Part shown: piece by piece, positions 22,101 through 29,549 of the stretch
Layout of the letters: each line of letters opens with the position of its first letter
Position numbering within the stretch: the first letter of the stretch is position 1
NCBI GenBank assembly: GCA_008828725.1
Contig: MEHQ01004280.1
Span: 499,383-563,382 of the forward strand
Direction: 5' to 3'
From: Saccharina japonica
Lineage: Eukaryota > Sar > Phaeophyceae > Laminariales > Laminariaceae
DNA length: 64,000 nucleotides
Translations under genes and position numbers: made by a program
The notes under the pieces: generated by a model
What the model saw: the letters and a program-made list of their open reading frames with translations, nothing else
Told to the model about the DNA's origin: nothing
Databases searched by the model: none

Positions 22101-24706
22101 AAGCTGAAAATCACCACGTCCTGCCGTCGACGCATTGCGAGGAAAGTAGACTAAAAATGTTGCACACCAAACGCTTCGGTGGAGTTTACGCCTCCTAATC
22201 CCCGATCCCACTCTGTAACACAGCCCCATGAACCCCAGACAGCAAATTTCAGATTCCTTATCGTGCGTTCAGCAATCTTTCACAGATGCTCCCAGTACCT
22301 GGGAGTAAAGTAAGAAGTAAGCCTTTGCGAGAGAACATGCTTCAGGTACTTCGCATACTCACAATCAGCATTTGGGCTTTATGTACTGCGGGATACTGTG
22401 AGTACTTGCGGTATTTCGACATTCTGTACTGCGGATACTAGCATACTCGCACTACAGTAGTTCGGGGTTCCATACTGTGGAACATTGTTGTACTTCAAGT
22501 ATTTCAGGGTTCTGTACTGCGGGTACTGTCAAGTACCCGCAATATTTTGTCCGTTGGTACTGCGAGTACTGCGAGTACTCGGAGTATCAAAATACTCTCA
22601 ATATGCGCAGTATACTCGGAGTAAGAAGTATACTTCGACTTGTCGATAATTCCATCTCTATTTTACTGCAGACAGCATTCGCGGATGGTCCCACGAGTGG
22701 GAGTTGGAGCAAATTACTTGCGGGGGGGGCAACTGGAGTACTTAAGAGTACTGGCAGTAATTCGGGAGCATATACTGCTTGTACTCGCAGTAATTACGAG
22801 TTCGATACACTTTTGTTGATACTCTGAGTACTCCAAGTAGTTCGGATGTTTGTACTGCGGGTACTGCTAGTACTTGGAGTTCTGCACGGCTCATACTCCC
22901 AGAACTCGCAGTGTTTGGGACTACTGCCCACACTTCTAGTAGCATACTCCCAGTATTGAGGCCGCCAGTTCTGCAATATTCTCAGTACTCGGAGTACGAA
23001 ATGTACTCGATACTGCGAGTATACTCGGAGTACGTATGTATAATATGACAACGAAGTACCGGTATATACTGGGAGAATCTGTGCAATCGCAACCTTCCAC
23101 AGATGCTCCGAGTACCTTGGAGTAAAGTAAGGAGTATTGGAGATAAAATACTTCAGGTACTTCGTGTACTCAGAGTATTTCGGGGTTCGATACTCCGGGA
23201 TACTGCTCGTACTCGGAGCATTTCGGGTATGAACACTCTCGATACTGCTTGTACTCGGAGTATTTCGGGGTCCGATACTGCGGGTACCCCGTGTACTCCG
23301 AGTATTTGGGGCTTCAGTACTGCTGATACTCCAAGTACTCCGAGTATTCAGGCCGCCAGTACTCTAATACTCTTAAGTACTCGGAGTACGAAATGTACTC
23401 GATACTCGGAATATACTCGGAGTGTGAAGTACGTTAGGAGCATCTTTGCATCATTTTAAAGACTCGGCCGTCATTCTTTCCAGGTTCTGGGAGCATGTGA
23501 CTGGCGTTTATAGCGTTTCAAAATTCACAGATGCTCCCATTACCTCGGTGTATAATTAGAGTATTTTCGAGAAAAAAATACTTCAGGTACTTTGTGTACT
23601 CGCAGTATTTCGGTGTCCAATACTCTCGATACTCGGAGTACTCCGAGTAATTTAGATGTTTTTACTCCGAGTACTGCTTGTACTCGAGTATAAGTACTGC
23701 TCATACTCCCAGTACTCGGAGTATTTGGGCCTTCAGTACAGCTCATACTCCAAGTATTCCGAGTATTTAGGCCACCAGTACTCTAATACTCTCAGTACTC
23801 CTCGGAGTACGAAAAATAATCGATACTCCGAGTATACTCGGAGTATCGAGTATACTCGGAGCATCTGTGCAACCTTCCACGCAATACGGCGATACGAAGT
23901 CTACGTACGTACGTACGTACGTACAGAAGTCTACTGCTATCTGCTGTCTGCTGTCTACGAGGGAATGTATTATACGAGTACGTAAAGACATGAACATGTA
24001 TACGTAGGTACGCAGGAGTGTACCACACGAAGTGTTTTGTAGAGCGCGCACACAATGCACTGCAGGAAGCGCATCTCGACTACGCGTGCCATCAAGGCCA
24101 AATTGTTGGTCATTGGTCATGCTGATCATTGATCATGCATGCTCTTGTTGCTGCTCTAGACTACGAGTATTGGTGGAGAGCTCTACGTAATGCGTTCGGC
24201 AGCACGGAAATACACACCCCTGGTACCAATAGACCAATAGTACCCCGGGGTCTATGTATGACACGAGTACGAGTATGATACCAGCAGTCCAGCAGCACTC
24301 GTATGATACCGTATATCAGTACATCAGCAGCAGCAGGTTTGGGTTTGCAATTTGCAGCAGGCAACAATAGGCTCACATCGCTGCACACTTACCAAAAAGC
24401 AACAAACCGACCACCCAAGACACTCCCTGCCGAGATCCACACAGCACAGCCACGCACCTGGAGTCCACTGGCAGCAGGGTCAACGCCAGTGTCGAAGATT
24501 GCCACCTTCACACCACGCCCATCGTACTCAGGAAACTGCTTCACGAAGTCCCATGCCTGCGTCTCTTGCTTCGGCAGAAGCCCCAACACCGGAAATTCCA
24601 CGGCGCTTGTTTCAACTTCCTCTTTCACGACAGTATCCTTCGCCGTGGTCTGAGATGCATCGCTAGCACCACCGCTCAGTTGAGGAGGGGATGGCATGAG
24701 GGGCAC
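1648..24706 (-). CDS. TPP2: Tripeptidyl-peptidase 2 gene, N-terminal ~570 residues; runs off the left edge
   Basis: Giant cytosolic serine exopeptidase of the subtilisin clan (S8), which removes tripeptides from free N-termini downstream of the proteasome. Thirteen coding positions join in phase: 24458-24706, 14745-14884, 14165-14315, 13244-13321, 12595-12801, 12277-12397, 11537-11613, 9972-10105, 8256-8396 or 7567-7707, 5716-5816, 4008-4182, 3246-3324, 1648-1713. Counting from 24706, the catalytic Asp is residue 72 (AIFDTGVDP), His 310 (AHGTHVAG), oxyanion Asn 408 and Ser 495 (GTSMASP). His-to-Asn (98) and His-to-Ser (185) spacings match the human enzyme as I remember it. TPP2-specific blocks such as [29 protein letters not shown] and RRALENT identify it beyond the general subtilase fold. 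The start is uncertain: the first in-frame ATG is at 24697, but a good acceptor precedes 24706. The C-terminal half, normally about 700 residues, is outside the window. No frameshift or stop occurs in any exon. Confidence 0.95.
2353..2456. mobile_element. Inverted-repeat element family A, copy 2
   Basis: GGGGGGCCATAGTAAATAGG at the left and CACTATGGTCCTCCGTAAT at the right, about 104 bp apart; interior CCTATTTTTACTAACAACAT as in copies 1, 5 and 6. In a TPP2 intron. Confidence 0.75.
3144..3450. repeat. G-rich tracts flanking TPP2 exon 12
   Basis: GGGGTAGGGGGTGGGG-type repeats (3150-3240) lie just past the exon 12 donor, and GGA/GGAGGA repeats (3350-3440) just before its acceptor, both G-rich on the plus strand and C/T-rich on the transcript. 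The GGGG runs fit G-quadruplex spacing on the non-template strand. Confidence 0.6.
3246..3324 (-). CDS. TPP2: TPP2 exon 12
   Basis: Encodes [16 protein letters not shown] and VVQGQGLVQ, matching [15 protein letters not shown] of TPP2. Acceptor gctaaatgcag; donor GTCCAG|gcgagc, a second consecutive GC donor. The intron after it begins with a C-rich transcript stretch, which is G-rich on the plus strand (3144-3240). Confidence 0.93.
4008..4182 (-). CDS. TPP2: TPP2 exon 11 (catalytic Ser block)
   Basis: Encodes [19 protein letters not shown] and [14 protein letters not shown]; the GTSMASP Ser is the nucleophile. It ends GTGCACAG|gcgagg, a GC donor. The nearby GT (AGC|gtgcac) would break the frame into exon 12, whereas the GC donor gives phase 2 and the expected [11 protein letters not shown] junction. 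Acceptor cggtgacag. Confidence 0.95.
4783..4889. mobile_element. Inverted-repeat element family A, copy 3 (reverse orientation)
   Basis: TACGGAGGACCACAGTAAAT ... TATTTGCTATGGCCTCCCGT, with the interior in the opposite orientation (TTGATAGTACAAATAGGGAA). TPP2 intron between exons 10 and 11. Confidence 0.75.
4920..5125 (+). repeat. Dispersed repeat family G, copy 1
   Basis: Contains CTAGACCATGCAGGATATAC, CGGCAACATGAGCTAGATCA and TCTGCCGTGAGAGATCTAGA, shared with the copy at 63.75-63.99 kb. In a TPP2 intron. Confidence 0.5.
5716..5816 (-). CDS. TPP2: TPP2 exon 10
   Basis: One base completes the Ala codon left by exon 9a or 9b; then [14 protein letters not shown] and [14 protein letters not shown]. 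These match the S-REKLP and YTWSSRGPSADG region of TPP2. The near-universal subtilase Arg in SSRGP is replaced by Ala here (TSAGP). Acceptor gtcgcacag, donor CCTTG|gtgaga, phase 1 out. Confidence 0.94.
6465..7269. mobile_element. ~805-bp element with 41-bp terminal inverted repeats and an internal long hairpin
   Basis: Left end GGCTGTTTCCTATGCGGTTC and GATTTTGAGCTTCAGATT; right end (7229-7269) is its inverted copy with about two mismatches. Near the left end, 6575-6660 is an almost perfect hairpin centred on GATTTTGGGCCAAAATCC with arms containing ATCCGACGACTTGGGTCA. The remaining interior is CAGCAG- and GCGCACTCGGCGCG-rich, with no transposase. Located in the TPP2 intron between exons 9b and 10. 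Confidence 0.7.
7567..7707 (-). CDS. TPP2: TPP2 exon 9b (second of two alternative oxyanion-hole exons)
   Basis: 141 nt; acceptor gacggaag, donor TACGC|gtacgt, both phase 2. Encodes [27 protein letters not shown] and APGGTT..SVGAY. It retains the family consensus GNNGP around the oxyanion Asn, so this looks like the canonical copy and 9a the diverged one. It is open throughout and separated from 9a by a 548-bp intron dominated by a C/T-rich tract on the transcript. Confidence 0.92.
7915..8195. repeat. Purine tract between TPP2 exons 9a and 9b (pyrimidine tract on transcript)
   Basis: On the plus strand, 8010-8195 is almost pure G/A (GAGGGAGGGAAAGAGGGA type), preceded by an AACGAC/GACGACGAC stretch. 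The TPP2 pre-mRNA therefore carries about 180 nt of C/U-rich sequence between the two alternative exons. Confidence 0.85.
8256..8396 (-). CDS. TPP2: TPP2 exon 9a (first of two alternative oxyanion-hole exons)
   Basis: 141 nt; acceptor gttgtgtag, donor TACGC|gtgagt, both phase 2. Encodes [27 protein letters not shown] and APGGSS..GVGAY, aligning with the TPP2 oxyanion segment (consensus SAGNNGP). The oxyanion Asn is kept, but its neighbours are Met and Ala instead of Gly and Asn. It is 27/46 identical to exon 9b and has exactly the same length and phases, so either one fits between exons 8 and 10. Including both would add 47 in-frame residues and duplicate the segment. Confidence 0.9.
8379..8670. 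repeat. Tandem repeat containing the exon 9a acceptor
   Basis: Units begin near 8379, 8477, 8578 and 8641 (about 97, 101, 63 and 30 bp). Each contains ACATCGACGACCCTACACAA or a variant, which on the minus strand reads ...tgtgtag|GGTCGTCGATGT, i.e. the exon 9a acceptor plus its first 12-14 bases. A further diverged unit is at 9237-9330. Confidence 0.8.
8853..9213. mobile_element. ~360-bp fold-back element
   Basis: Imperfect terminal inverted repeats of about 100 bp. The left arm contains TTTCGCCTCGGAATCAACAG, CAACGTG and GGAATGACAGGTATTTTTCC. The right arm is the inverted series GGAAAAATGCCTGTCATTCC, CACGTTGG, TTGATTCAAAGGCGAAAT. Located in the TPP2 intron between exons 8 and 9a, with no coding capacity. 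Confidence 0.65.
9972..10105 (-). CDS. TPP2: TPP2 exon 8
   Basis: Encodes [18 protein letters not shown] and [12 protein letters not shown], the TPP2-specific METGTG helix and the NYSYGE-type strand that contributes to substrate binding. Acceptor accttccag; donor GGAAG|gtaagc in phase 2, as needed for both versions of exon 9. The intron start is extremely T/G-rich on the transcript. Confidence 0.96.
10259..10350 (-). repeat. Dispersed ~95-bp repeat family F, copy 1
   Basis: Contains, in reverse orientation, AACGTGCTCCGTCCCGGCAT, TGTAGGGATGCGAGGG and CGGCCGTGCACGACATG. It flanks a G-rich homopolymer stretch and lies in the TPP2 intron between exons 7 and 8. A further degenerate piece precedes it (10195-10225). 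Confidence 0.65.
11537..11613 (-). CDS. TPP2: TPP2 exon 7
   Basis: Two bases complete the Gly of HVAG; then IVAAYYPDD and [14 protein letters not shown], the conserved GVAPGA segment after the catalytic His. Acceptor ctctgaag, donor AAG|gtacca, ending in phase 0. The intron end feeding this acceptor is a minisatellite of CTCTGCTCTGCACTG-type units, so its polypyrimidine tract is itself a repeat. Confidence 0.95.
11617..11725. repeat. AGAGCAGTGCAGAGTGG-type minisatellite at the exon 7 acceptor
   Basis: Imperfect units of 10-20 bp built from GAGCAGTGCAGAG. It directly abuts the acceptor of TPP2 exon 7 and provides its pyrimidine-rich tract. Confidence 0.75.
12110..12240. repeat. 12-bp minisatellite (TACCGTCACCTC)
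   Basis: About ten units of TCTACCGTCACC/TCTACTATTACC directly after the exon 6 donor on the transcript. Related ACCGTTACC-type sequence recurs at 11730-11860. Confidence 0.75.
12277..12397 (-). CDS. TPP2: TPP2 exon 6 (catalytic His block)
   Basis: Encodes [20 protein letters not shown] followed by [10 protein letters not shown], the subtilase His box. Acceptor gtttcgcag; donor GCAG|gtacgt leaves the first base of a Gly codon. Sequence just past the donor is a 12-bp minisatellite (roughly 12110-12240). Confidence 0.96.
12595..12801 (-). CDS. TPP2: TPP2 exon 5
   Basis: Encodes [12 protein letters not shown] and [14 protein letters not shown], clear equivalents of the TPP2 DPGPVYDC and D-EDGDLS motifs. 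Between them is a Gly/Glu-rich insertion of about 18 residues ([15 protein letters not shown]) absent from the human protein, which accounts for the longer Asp-to-His spacing. Phase 0 at both ends; acceptor ctcgtcgcag, donor AAG|gtgcga. Confidence 0.95.
13057..13162. repeat. (AGT)n microsatellite
   Basis: About 30 AGT units ending in AGC units, flanked at 12880-13056 by GGTAGTGGT-type degenerate triplets. TPP2 intron between exons 4 and 5; source of poly-Ser, poly-Val and poly-Leu false frames. Confidence 0.9.
13244..13321 (-). CDS. TPP2: TPP2 exon 4
   Basis: A 26-codon helical exon ([14 protein letters not shown]) between ccccaag and CTGCAG|gttcga, phase 0 on both sides. It is assigned by phase and position and by resemblance to the Ala/Glu/Lys helix that TPP2 has here. 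Family conservation in this segment is weak, so the boundaries rest mainly on the splice sites. Its downstream intron carries a long AGT/ACT trinucleotide array. Confidence 0.85.
14165..14315 (-). CDS. TPP2: TPP2 exon 3
   Basis: Acceptor ctgtgcacag completes the Arg codon. The exon encodes [20 protein letters not shown], matching the TPP2 segment with a conserved Trp and IGIK, and ends on a complete codon at GCCGAG|gtatga. It lies upstream of the catalytic His in the insert region that is unique to TPP2 among subtilases. Confidence 0.95.
14466..14660. repeat. CAACA/CACCAACA-rich tract
   Basis: AACAGCAACAACAGCAGCAA followed by ACACCAACACCACCAACA-type units. In the TPP2 intron between exons 2 and 3. 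Confidence 0.8.
14745..14884 (-). CDS. TPP2: TPP2 exon 2
   Basis: Starts in phase 0 after ...aacggcag and encodes [14 protein letters not shown] and [10 protein letters not shown], which follow the Asp block in TPP2. It ends CTCTCGGGCAG|gtatgc with two bases of an Arg codon completed by exon 3. The intron before it is about 9.6 kb, the longest in the gene, and contains the cysteine-rich relic gene. Confidence 0.95.
15654..16190 (-). pseudogene. C-terminal block of nested relic gene
   Basis: Overlapping minus-strand frames with protein-like segments, in order: a piece containing [16 protein letters not shown], then [16 protein letters not shown], then [15 protein letters not shown] and [12 protein letters not shown], then [18 protein letters not shown] and [18 protein letters not shown] to a stop at 15654. 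The segments continue one another across several frame changes. This is why it is called a relic rather than a gene. Confidence 0.45.
16759..17907 (-). CDS. Cysteine-rich tandem-repeat protein segment, unknown family
   Basis: Three copies, spaced about 305-325 bp, of a unit of roughly 105 residues. The unit runs CxxGxC..K.GxKC, KRTxKQx[38 protein letters not shown] and SKxVSxKxRRGK. Marker positions are 17581-17605, 17276-17300 and 16951-16975. The second and third copies are read through in one open frame (16759-17505); the first is frame-disrupted. The paired CxC/CxxC and HxC/CxxC arrangement suggests metal binding, by inference. A polypyrimidine-gctccag acceptor precedes 17907. No match to a known domain comes to mind; it is not the EsV-1-7 pattern of brown algae. 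Confidence 0.55.
19236..19872 (-). CDS. Acidic, Pro/Gln-rich open segment (possible first exon of the nested relic gene)
   Basis: Starts with ATG at 19872 ([20 protein letters not shown]), followed by an acidic stretch, an Arg/Ser-rich stretch, a run of eight prolines and Gln tracts punctuated by GHA, all encoded by CTG and GGT repeats (19553-19682). Another frame continues to about 19236 with [18 protein letters not shown]. The trinucleotide tracts can create spurious open frames, so only the acidic N-terminus is moderately convincing. Confidence 0.35.
22281..23083. mobile_element. Inverted-repeat element family C, copy 1
   Basis: Starts CACAGATGCTCC and ends GGAGAATCTGTG. The interior consists of repeated palindromic motifs such as GTACTCGGAGTA and GGGGTTCCATACTGTGG. 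It is the longest and most degenerate copy in the window and lies in TPP2 intron 1. Confidence 0.6.
23098..23448. mobile_element. Inverted-repeat element family C, copy 2
   Basis: CACAGATGCTCC ... GGAGCATCTTTG; interior of four to five units of about 42 bp, each with TGTACTCGGAGTATTTCGGG. Very similar (over 90% by eye) to copy 4 at 35.4 kb, and the similarity continues about 80 bp past the right inverted repeat (to 23525). Confidence 0.7.
23526..23869. mobile_element. Inverted-repeat element family C, copy 3
   Basis: Perfect 12-bp ends, CACAGATGCTCC and GGAGCATCTGTG; interior as in copy 2. Its right flank (CAACCTTCCAC) repeats the flank of copy 1. Confidence 0.75.
24458..24706 (-). CDS. TPP2: TPP2 exon 1 (catalytic Asp block)
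   Basis: Encodes a low-complexity, acidic N-terminal stretch and then the TPP2 signature [15 protein letters not shown] and AIFDTGVDP with the catalytic Asp. It ends GGACTCCAG|gtgcgt in phase 0. A polypyrimidine-ctgtcccag acceptor sits directly before 24706, so either the exon is preceded by another coding or 5'-UTR exon, or translation starts at the ATG at 24697. Family members start only about 15-20 residues before the GLLPK motif, so the extra 40 residues are an N-terminal extension. Confidence 0.93.
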
Positions 24707-25776
24707 CTGGGACAGATTGCAACAAGAGCTTGTTTTGCTGTGTGCAAAGTTGTGCTTTCTGTTTGCTTGTTTTTGTTCCCAAGAGATCGCGGAGCGTTCT
24801 GCGTGCGGGGGGGGCTACGATACTAAAAAAAGGTACTGCTGTACCTCCAGAAAATATTTACCGACGGAAATATTGAAAATCGGAGGTATACGTACTCGTA
24901 CATATTACGATGAAAACGCACGATGGCTCGGAAGCATATTTTAGCTGGTTCTGCTTGCAAGCTGCTGCTGTGCGCGGCACACGGCATAATACATACACAG
25001 GCTTGCCCCAATGCGGAAGACCTTTTTAGGGGTTCTGGTCCAGCCGCCGGCCTACCTACTACGAGTGCCGCCCCAAACTGCAAACTCCTTGTTGCGGTAT
25101 AGCAAGTTGGCAGCAGCTTTCAGGGCATCCTTGTTCTACAGCAGCGAGCGATATTATAGTAGTATCATACAACCGCGCCACATGAAATTGGTTCCTCAAA
25201 GTTCCGACGGAACAGCATCGTCATCGTATTCATAGCTCGGCGGACGCGTTAGACTTTTTTCAAGGAATCTGAACCACGACGCTAGTCTCCACCGCCGTGC
25301 TACGAGTACCGCCCCGAACGACGGGCTGCTTTTTTTGCTATAGTGTGTGGCAAGTACGTGTACGAGTAGTTATGAGTTATGAGCAGTTTCTTCAGGTCGT
25401 CGTTTCCACACGACCCCAACTAAACTACAGTAACTGCGGTTGTTGGTATTATAGTATTATACGTACGAGTAGATACTCCTGGTACGCTGCAGTACCCAGA
25501 GTAGTACGTATAGGAAAATAGGAGTGGTGATTACGACGCGCGCCTTTTGTCGACATGCACGATGTCGGGAGCTGAGCGAGGCTGAGAGAGCTCCGCACCC
25601 TGTAATGAGCAGGGAACTCTAGCAGAGTGTACAGGTCCCATGGGCAACCGTACACTGCTGCCGGGGGTAGTTTTATTTTTGTTGGTGCTCTAGAGGCACA
25701 GCCGGTTCCTTTTCCCGCGCATCTCGCTTCATTTTTTTTTACTTTTTAATCCGATGACGAAAGGTCGCGTACGTAC

Positions 25777-25993
25777 CTGTTCGATTACAAGCACAGGCAC
25801 AGCAGCAGGTGCGGCAGAAGCAGCAGCAGCAGCAGCAGCAGCACGCGACGCAGGAGCACAGTCACCCCCCACCACCCATGCCGCTCCGCAACAGTACAGC
25901 AGCAGCAAAGCGCCAAGCGCGGGGGAGAAGCACAGGAAGAGGGTCGGGCCGAGCAGAAGAAACCCCAGCCTAAAGATGCGGGGTACACGGTCC
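25777..25993 (-). CDS. Possible upstream (leader) exon of TPP2
   Basis: An open stretch framed by ttctccgcag and a near-perfect donor GAACAG|gtacgt, ending in phase 0 so that it would join exon 1 (GTGCCCCTC...) in frame. It encodes a hydrophobic run (LGFLLLGPTLFLCFSP, LGALLLLYCC) followed by an Ala-rich stretch. That could be a signal or targeting sequence, but cytosolic TPP2 normally has none. No ATG occurs in the frame, so a further 5' exon would be needed. It may equally be an unrelated open frame in a CTG-rich region. Confidence 0.3.
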
Positions 25994-27910
25994 CTGCGGA
26001 GAACAACAGCAAGCAAGCGTGTTTTGTATGCATTGCATGCGCACGGCGGGTCCCCGTTGGAAGAAGCTACACGTAGCGTACTCGTACCTGTACATTTTCA
26101 AAACTACTGCAAACTTCGAAGCGTGAGTTGGATGTGGGTCTGTGGGGCGTGTGGGTTGCGGGTGTCTGGATCGGTGTTCTATTGGTGGCGCGGTGTGTTG
26201 TCGTCGTGGGTGAGTGTGTGGGTATGTGGGTATTTGTACTATACTACAGGGCAGTACGACTACCTCGGTACTACAGCAGTATTTATACGAAGTACTCGTA
26301 CCAGGTACGAGTAAAACTAGAAAATACACCTCAGCTTGCCTCAGTCTGCCTCAGCTTTGACACCGAATAAATCCTCGAAAATCATATTTTGCACGCTGCG
26401 CGCGACACTTCGGTCGTTAATGTATCATCACCTCACTGATACACGTACCTGCAGGGTATGCAGGGTATTGCATTAGGCCGTGCCTGCAACTCTTCTTCTT
26501 GCAGCACGGCATAGGTCACGCGGACGGAGGAGGGAAGGGACTGCTAGCAAGCATGCAAGTCATAGACGAAAGACAAAATAAAAAGTAGGGGAGAGGCATA
26601 CGTGGGCAGGTAGTTGATAAAGGCGCCTACATATCATACATATAAATATGAATTTTGAACCGTAAGGTTACATGCATCCACTACGATTTCAACTAACCCA
26701 AGGGTAGACCGACAGCAGCCCTGCAGCATACCAGTATATACGGCGTGCTGACATATACTACATGACATGGGAGATGTGGTCATCTATACAGTAAATGAAA
26801 CCAATAACACCAACCGACCGCCAACACATACCTGCTAGATAGCTGAAGGGTTTTTAGCCGCTCATCGCAAGCAACACACGTCAGTGGTTAGGGGGTTACT
26901 GCTGTAGACTCATCTATGGTTCCATATAATGACAGCAAGAAATAGTAGTACTGTATATACGAAGAAATAAAAGTGGTACAGCAGTGTTAATAGTAGCAAT
27001 AGGACTTAAATGACGAGACACTCCAACGAAGAATCCTACCGATAAGTGTGTCTCATCTCATGTACACGCGGGGGGTGTGACTGCCTTCAGAAGGATGCAG
27101 AGAGAACAGAGACAAAAGAGGCAGCGAGCCGGGTATCTTATCTGGCAACTATCCTTACGTAAATAATATGTACAGTACAGTAGTATGTCGTATAAAACAT
27201 AACGGACGGTATATGTTTCAGTGTGCGTTGGCTGAGTTCGTCGATTGGCGATTGGGAATACCACTACATTGATAACAATGACCGTAGTACTTGTAGAGTA
27301 GTAGACCCACTCGGCGTGGGGCCGAAGTATATAGCGACCTAAAACCGACAAATAAATACGAAGTACATTATTATCAAGCGTGGGAAGAATGTGCGGCATT
27401 CCAAGTATCGTCATAATGTGCGTGTCTTATTGCAAGTCCTTGTTGGCACACAACCTACCCCGGCAGCAGGGTTGAGGCTGCTCCGTGTAGCCGATGCTGT
27501 ACTATCAATAGAGTAAAAACAACCACCATACCAGACAAAGAAAGAGGGGGGTGGTGTGCGACCCCGATCCTGAGCTAATTCACAGGCAAAAGGCAAGCCA
27601 ACGGAGCAGTTATAAGCACAGGTATTGTAACTGTCCATTGGATCGTTCGTGGTCACAAGACACGAAAGTCGGGAAACACAATGCTCCGGTACAAAAGCGC
27701 GAAGATCGAGTTGATCGGTATGCATGGCACTACAGTAGTACGTCGATCGTGCACACACTCACTACGGCCAGCTTCAATGCATCCTACCGAGGACCACAGC
27801 CGTGGGAACGTGCACCAGAAACGAGCTGCGTGTTGCGGTCGGTGCTGCGCTTTCGAACCCCAAGCATTTTATCACGAACGGAGCTCCTCAACTTAGGAGC
27901 TACCCGACAT

Positions 27911-27990
27911 CTTCCGATATCTTCCGATATCTTCCGATACCTTCCGATGCCTTCCGATGCCTTCCGATACCTTCCGATGCCTTCGGATAC
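27911..27990. repeat. 10-bp tandem repeat CTTCCGATAC/CTTCCGATGC
   Basis: Eight units, with positions 9-10 alternating between AT, AC and GC. In the divergent spacer. Confidence 0.9.
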
Positions 27991-28080
27991 ATATGGATCC
28001 GGTTTTCGCGATGGTTGCCACAGTATCTTATTCGCTAGAGATACCTACTGCAGCCCATGGGATTGTGTGTCAGACTTATC

Positions 28081-28182
28081 ACGGGGGGCCATAGTAAATA
28101 GGACCAACTATTGATAGTAAAAATAGGGAATTATACAGGTTTTTGTGTATACCGCAGGTCCTATTTACTATGGTCTCCCGTA
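28081..28182. mobile_element. Inverted-repeat element family A, copy 4 (best preserved)
   Basis: Terminal repeats of about 24 bp, ACGGGGGGCCATAGTAAATA at the left and the inverted TATTTACTATGGTCTCCCGT at the right. The interior is oriented like copy 3. Possible TA-type duplications flank it (TTATC before, AATAG after) but are not clear. Confidence 0.8.
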
Positions 28183-29450
28183 ATAGCTTACCTTTTTTCT
28201 GAAACGTCGGTTGTTGGGTGCTACTGCAGGTATAGAGCTACTCATCAAGTGAAGAAGCTCAGATAATATACGTAGAGATACCCCTACTGTGCCGTAGCAC
28301 ATGTCACTACAGCAGTATCACCACACTGCCTCTAAATGATATATCGCCAGCATCGCAGGCGTTCACGGGGCGCGAGGCACACACCCCCCACAAACTAACG
28401 ATGACTGACCCTCGCATCCCAGTCGACGGTAACCTCCCCCCGTTGTTCTGCGGTGCATGGAAGACTCGGGTGCGGCACAGGAAGGGCGGGGCCTTTCCCT
28501 GCGAATGCATGCGCACGTCGGGGGGTATTGGGGCTACAGGTGATAGCTCCACAGGCACATAGATACAGGAAGGAGCGGGCAGCACGGGGCTCGATAAGGC
28601 GATAAGGGGGTGCACCGAAACGCCCACACCAGTGGGAGCACGCGACAACAGTGCCCCTTCGATCTTCTCGGTTCATCTCGCCGATACCGAAGCGTGCCTA
28701 ACGGCGCTAAAACCTATAAGATAATGGGCAATTGATGGTAGACGATTCACCCACTGATTGTGTACAGACAGTACCTTCTGGGGGTACAGTACCTGCTTCT
28801 GGCCTGTTTGTTCCTCAGGTTTCGAACATTACTTTTATACCTAGACCCCAAAACCGAGCTCGAGTATTGTACACTGCAACCCAATCTCACGCGCCATTGG
28901 CATAACACGATATAATAGTGAAGCACAAACCTGTTACTGCAAACGTATTTCGTAGTTCCACAGTGGAGGACCCCTATTTGCCATGCAGGGCCCAACCCCC
29001 CCCCCCTCGAAAGGGATGTATGCGTGATCAATGGTCAAATGACTACAGCAAGGCAAGCAAGAAATTTCCCAGGCAAGCAACAAGTGACTACTGTAAAGCC
29101 AGCAGCAAACAACTACCCCCCCCCCCCCCCCCTGGCGCGTGCGCAGAGAAAGGGGTAGAATGCTTCGGCCAAAATATGCATGACTGCCGGAGCTCCTTAG
29201 CCGACGAATTCTACTGTACCCAATATCGTTGGAACACAATTTGTTGTTTTACTTGGTACTCGTTGAATGCCTACTACAGTACTACAGTACTACTACTACT
29301 ACTGGCTGTATGTTTCTTTTTTTTCTCAAAGTCAGGGTTTTGGGAGGTGTGCAGTAGAGCTACCTCAAGGGAGGTGCCCAATAAAAAATAGGTGCACCCC
29401 TGTCGCAGCAGGTCTCCCCTATTGCAGTAGCCTACTGTAGCCTACAGTAG

Positions 29451-29549
29451 CTTACCCCTTATAGGACTGGAGTCCCGTTTTGGGGACAAATTACCTAGAA
29501 TTAGAGTGGATTGTCCCCAAAACGGGTTTGCAGTCCTAAAAGGGTTACT
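29451..29549. mobile_element. Small inverted-repeat (hairpin) element
   Basis: AGTCCCGTTTTGGGGACA and its inverted copy TGTCCCCAAAACGGGTTTGC, inside outer arms CCCTTATAGGACT / AGTCCTAAAAGGG; centre CCTAGAATTAGAGTGG. Related degenerate copies may exist at 47798-47900 and 54252-54340 (TTTGTCCCCAAAAACGGGGG). Confidence 0.6.

Larger units (their letters stand above)
14885..24457 (-). other. TPP2 intron 1 (~9.6 kb)
   Basis: Bounded by GGACTCCAG|gtgcgt and aacggcag. In transcript order it contains the inverted-repeat element array at 22.3-23.9 kb, gene-poor sequence at 20-22 kb, the same-strand relic gene pieces (19.9-15.65 kb) and further gene-poor sequence to 14.9 kb. It is far longer than the other introns of the gene (0.2-1.8 kb). 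Confidence 0.85.

Noticed and set aside
22281-23869. CRISPR-like array of spaced repeats
   Set aside because: The GTACTCGGAGTA units are degenerate and irregularly spaced inside inverted-repeat elements of an intron-bearing eukaryotic genome; no constant repeat and spacer structure.
24823-25480. Possible extra exon or tandem duplication in the intron upstream of TPP2 exon 1
   Set aside because: Segments near 25018 and 25255 share weak similarity (CTACGAGTGCCGCCCC / CTACGAGTACCGCCCC), but the alignment is too poor to call a duplication, and no splice-consistent exon emerges.
27551-28114. 187-codon plus-strand frame with PSDTFRYLP-like repeats
   Set aside because: Part is the CTTCCGATAC 10-bp repeat and it runs into a family A element; no homology or splice structure.
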